A stretch of DNA of 64,000 nucleotides from positions 1,077,023-1,141,022 of the forward strand of contig CAJNDS010002224.1 in NCBI GenBank assembly GCA_905221605.1, written 5' to 3'. The position numbers and the translations under genes were made by a program. Every line of letters starts with the position of its first letter. The stretch's first letter is position 1. Below the pieces are notes generated by a model. The model made no database searches and was not told where the DNA came from. It saw only the letters and a program-made list of their open reading frames with translations. The stretch comes from Symbiodinium natans. Taxonomy: Eukaryota; Sar; Dinophyceae; Suessiales; Symbiodiniaceae. Shown piece by piece: positions 63,905-64,000 of the stretch.

Positions 63905-64000
63905 GGGATGTTCCGACTTATATACTAAGAGTCCTTAGTAGGGACTAGAATAGGGGGCACGATCATCCCTACTAAAGACTGTTGGTATAAGCATAAGGGG
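63905..64000. mobile_element. Family-3 MITE at the window edge
   Basis: GGGATGTTCCGACTTATATACT at the left and ACTGTTGGTATAAGCATAAGG at the right edge match the ends of the element at 40046-40146. The element may be complete or run past the window. Confidence 0.6.

Overview
ORGANISM. The window looks like dinoflagellate nuclear DNA (Symbiodiniaceae or a relative). The evidence is: plant/alveolate-type TTTAGGG repeats, genes cut into many tiny exons, introns that start with GT or GC and end in AG, G/C-rich third codon positions, essentially all supportable genes on one (minus) strand, and a dinoflagellate-style LINE with a divergent endonuclease/reverse transcriptase. Nothing suggests bacterial or organellar DNA.

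MAIN OBSERVATION. About half of the window is interstitial TTTAGGG/CCCTAAA arrays that switch orientation every 100-600 bp. They are not a chromosome end. The short unique islands between them are largely exons. Two genes could be assembled by hand with every splice phase consistent: (A) a 21-exon, 461-residue pentameric ligand-gated (Cys-loop superfamily) channel at 4143-16835, and (D) a 4-exon, 524-residue secreted protein at 41465-44855. In gene A nearly all introns carry telomere-like arrays. Many run TTTAGGG at the 5' end and CCCTAAA at the 3' end on the transcribed strand, and several are flanked by short direct repeats. Elsewhere the same arrays sit inside palindromic MITE-like elements, and two such elements without arrays are themselves exact introns of gene D. 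I infer an introner-like system in which telomere-like DNA has become the bulk of introns.

LAYOUT (genes on the minus strand). 1-4142: arrays with doubtful coding islands. 4143-16835: channel gene A. 17.3-22.9 kb: candidate multi-exon gene B, with a 460-bp C-tract and an AT-rich island. 23.2-30.3 kb: one decayed LINE (ORF1, ORF2, 142-bp tandem units at its 5' side). 30.3-31.8 kb: arrays and a 54-bp satellite. 32.3-35.4 and 39.5-40.9 kb: candidate exons. 35.5-39.4 kb: array-free unique DNA plus 14-bp and 73-bp satellites. 41465-44855: gene D. 45176 to about 62.9 kb: a long gene or genes (E/G/H) containing many symmetric phase-0 micro-exons that encode an Ala/Pro-rich unit ending in VPK-like residues. 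63-64 kb: foldback elements.

LIMITS. All splice joins are read by eye. Gene A and gene D joins are supported by phase and protein pattern. Exons in B, C and E/G/H are individually plausible but not assembled. In G/C-rich islands both strands are often open, so strand is uncertain where noted.
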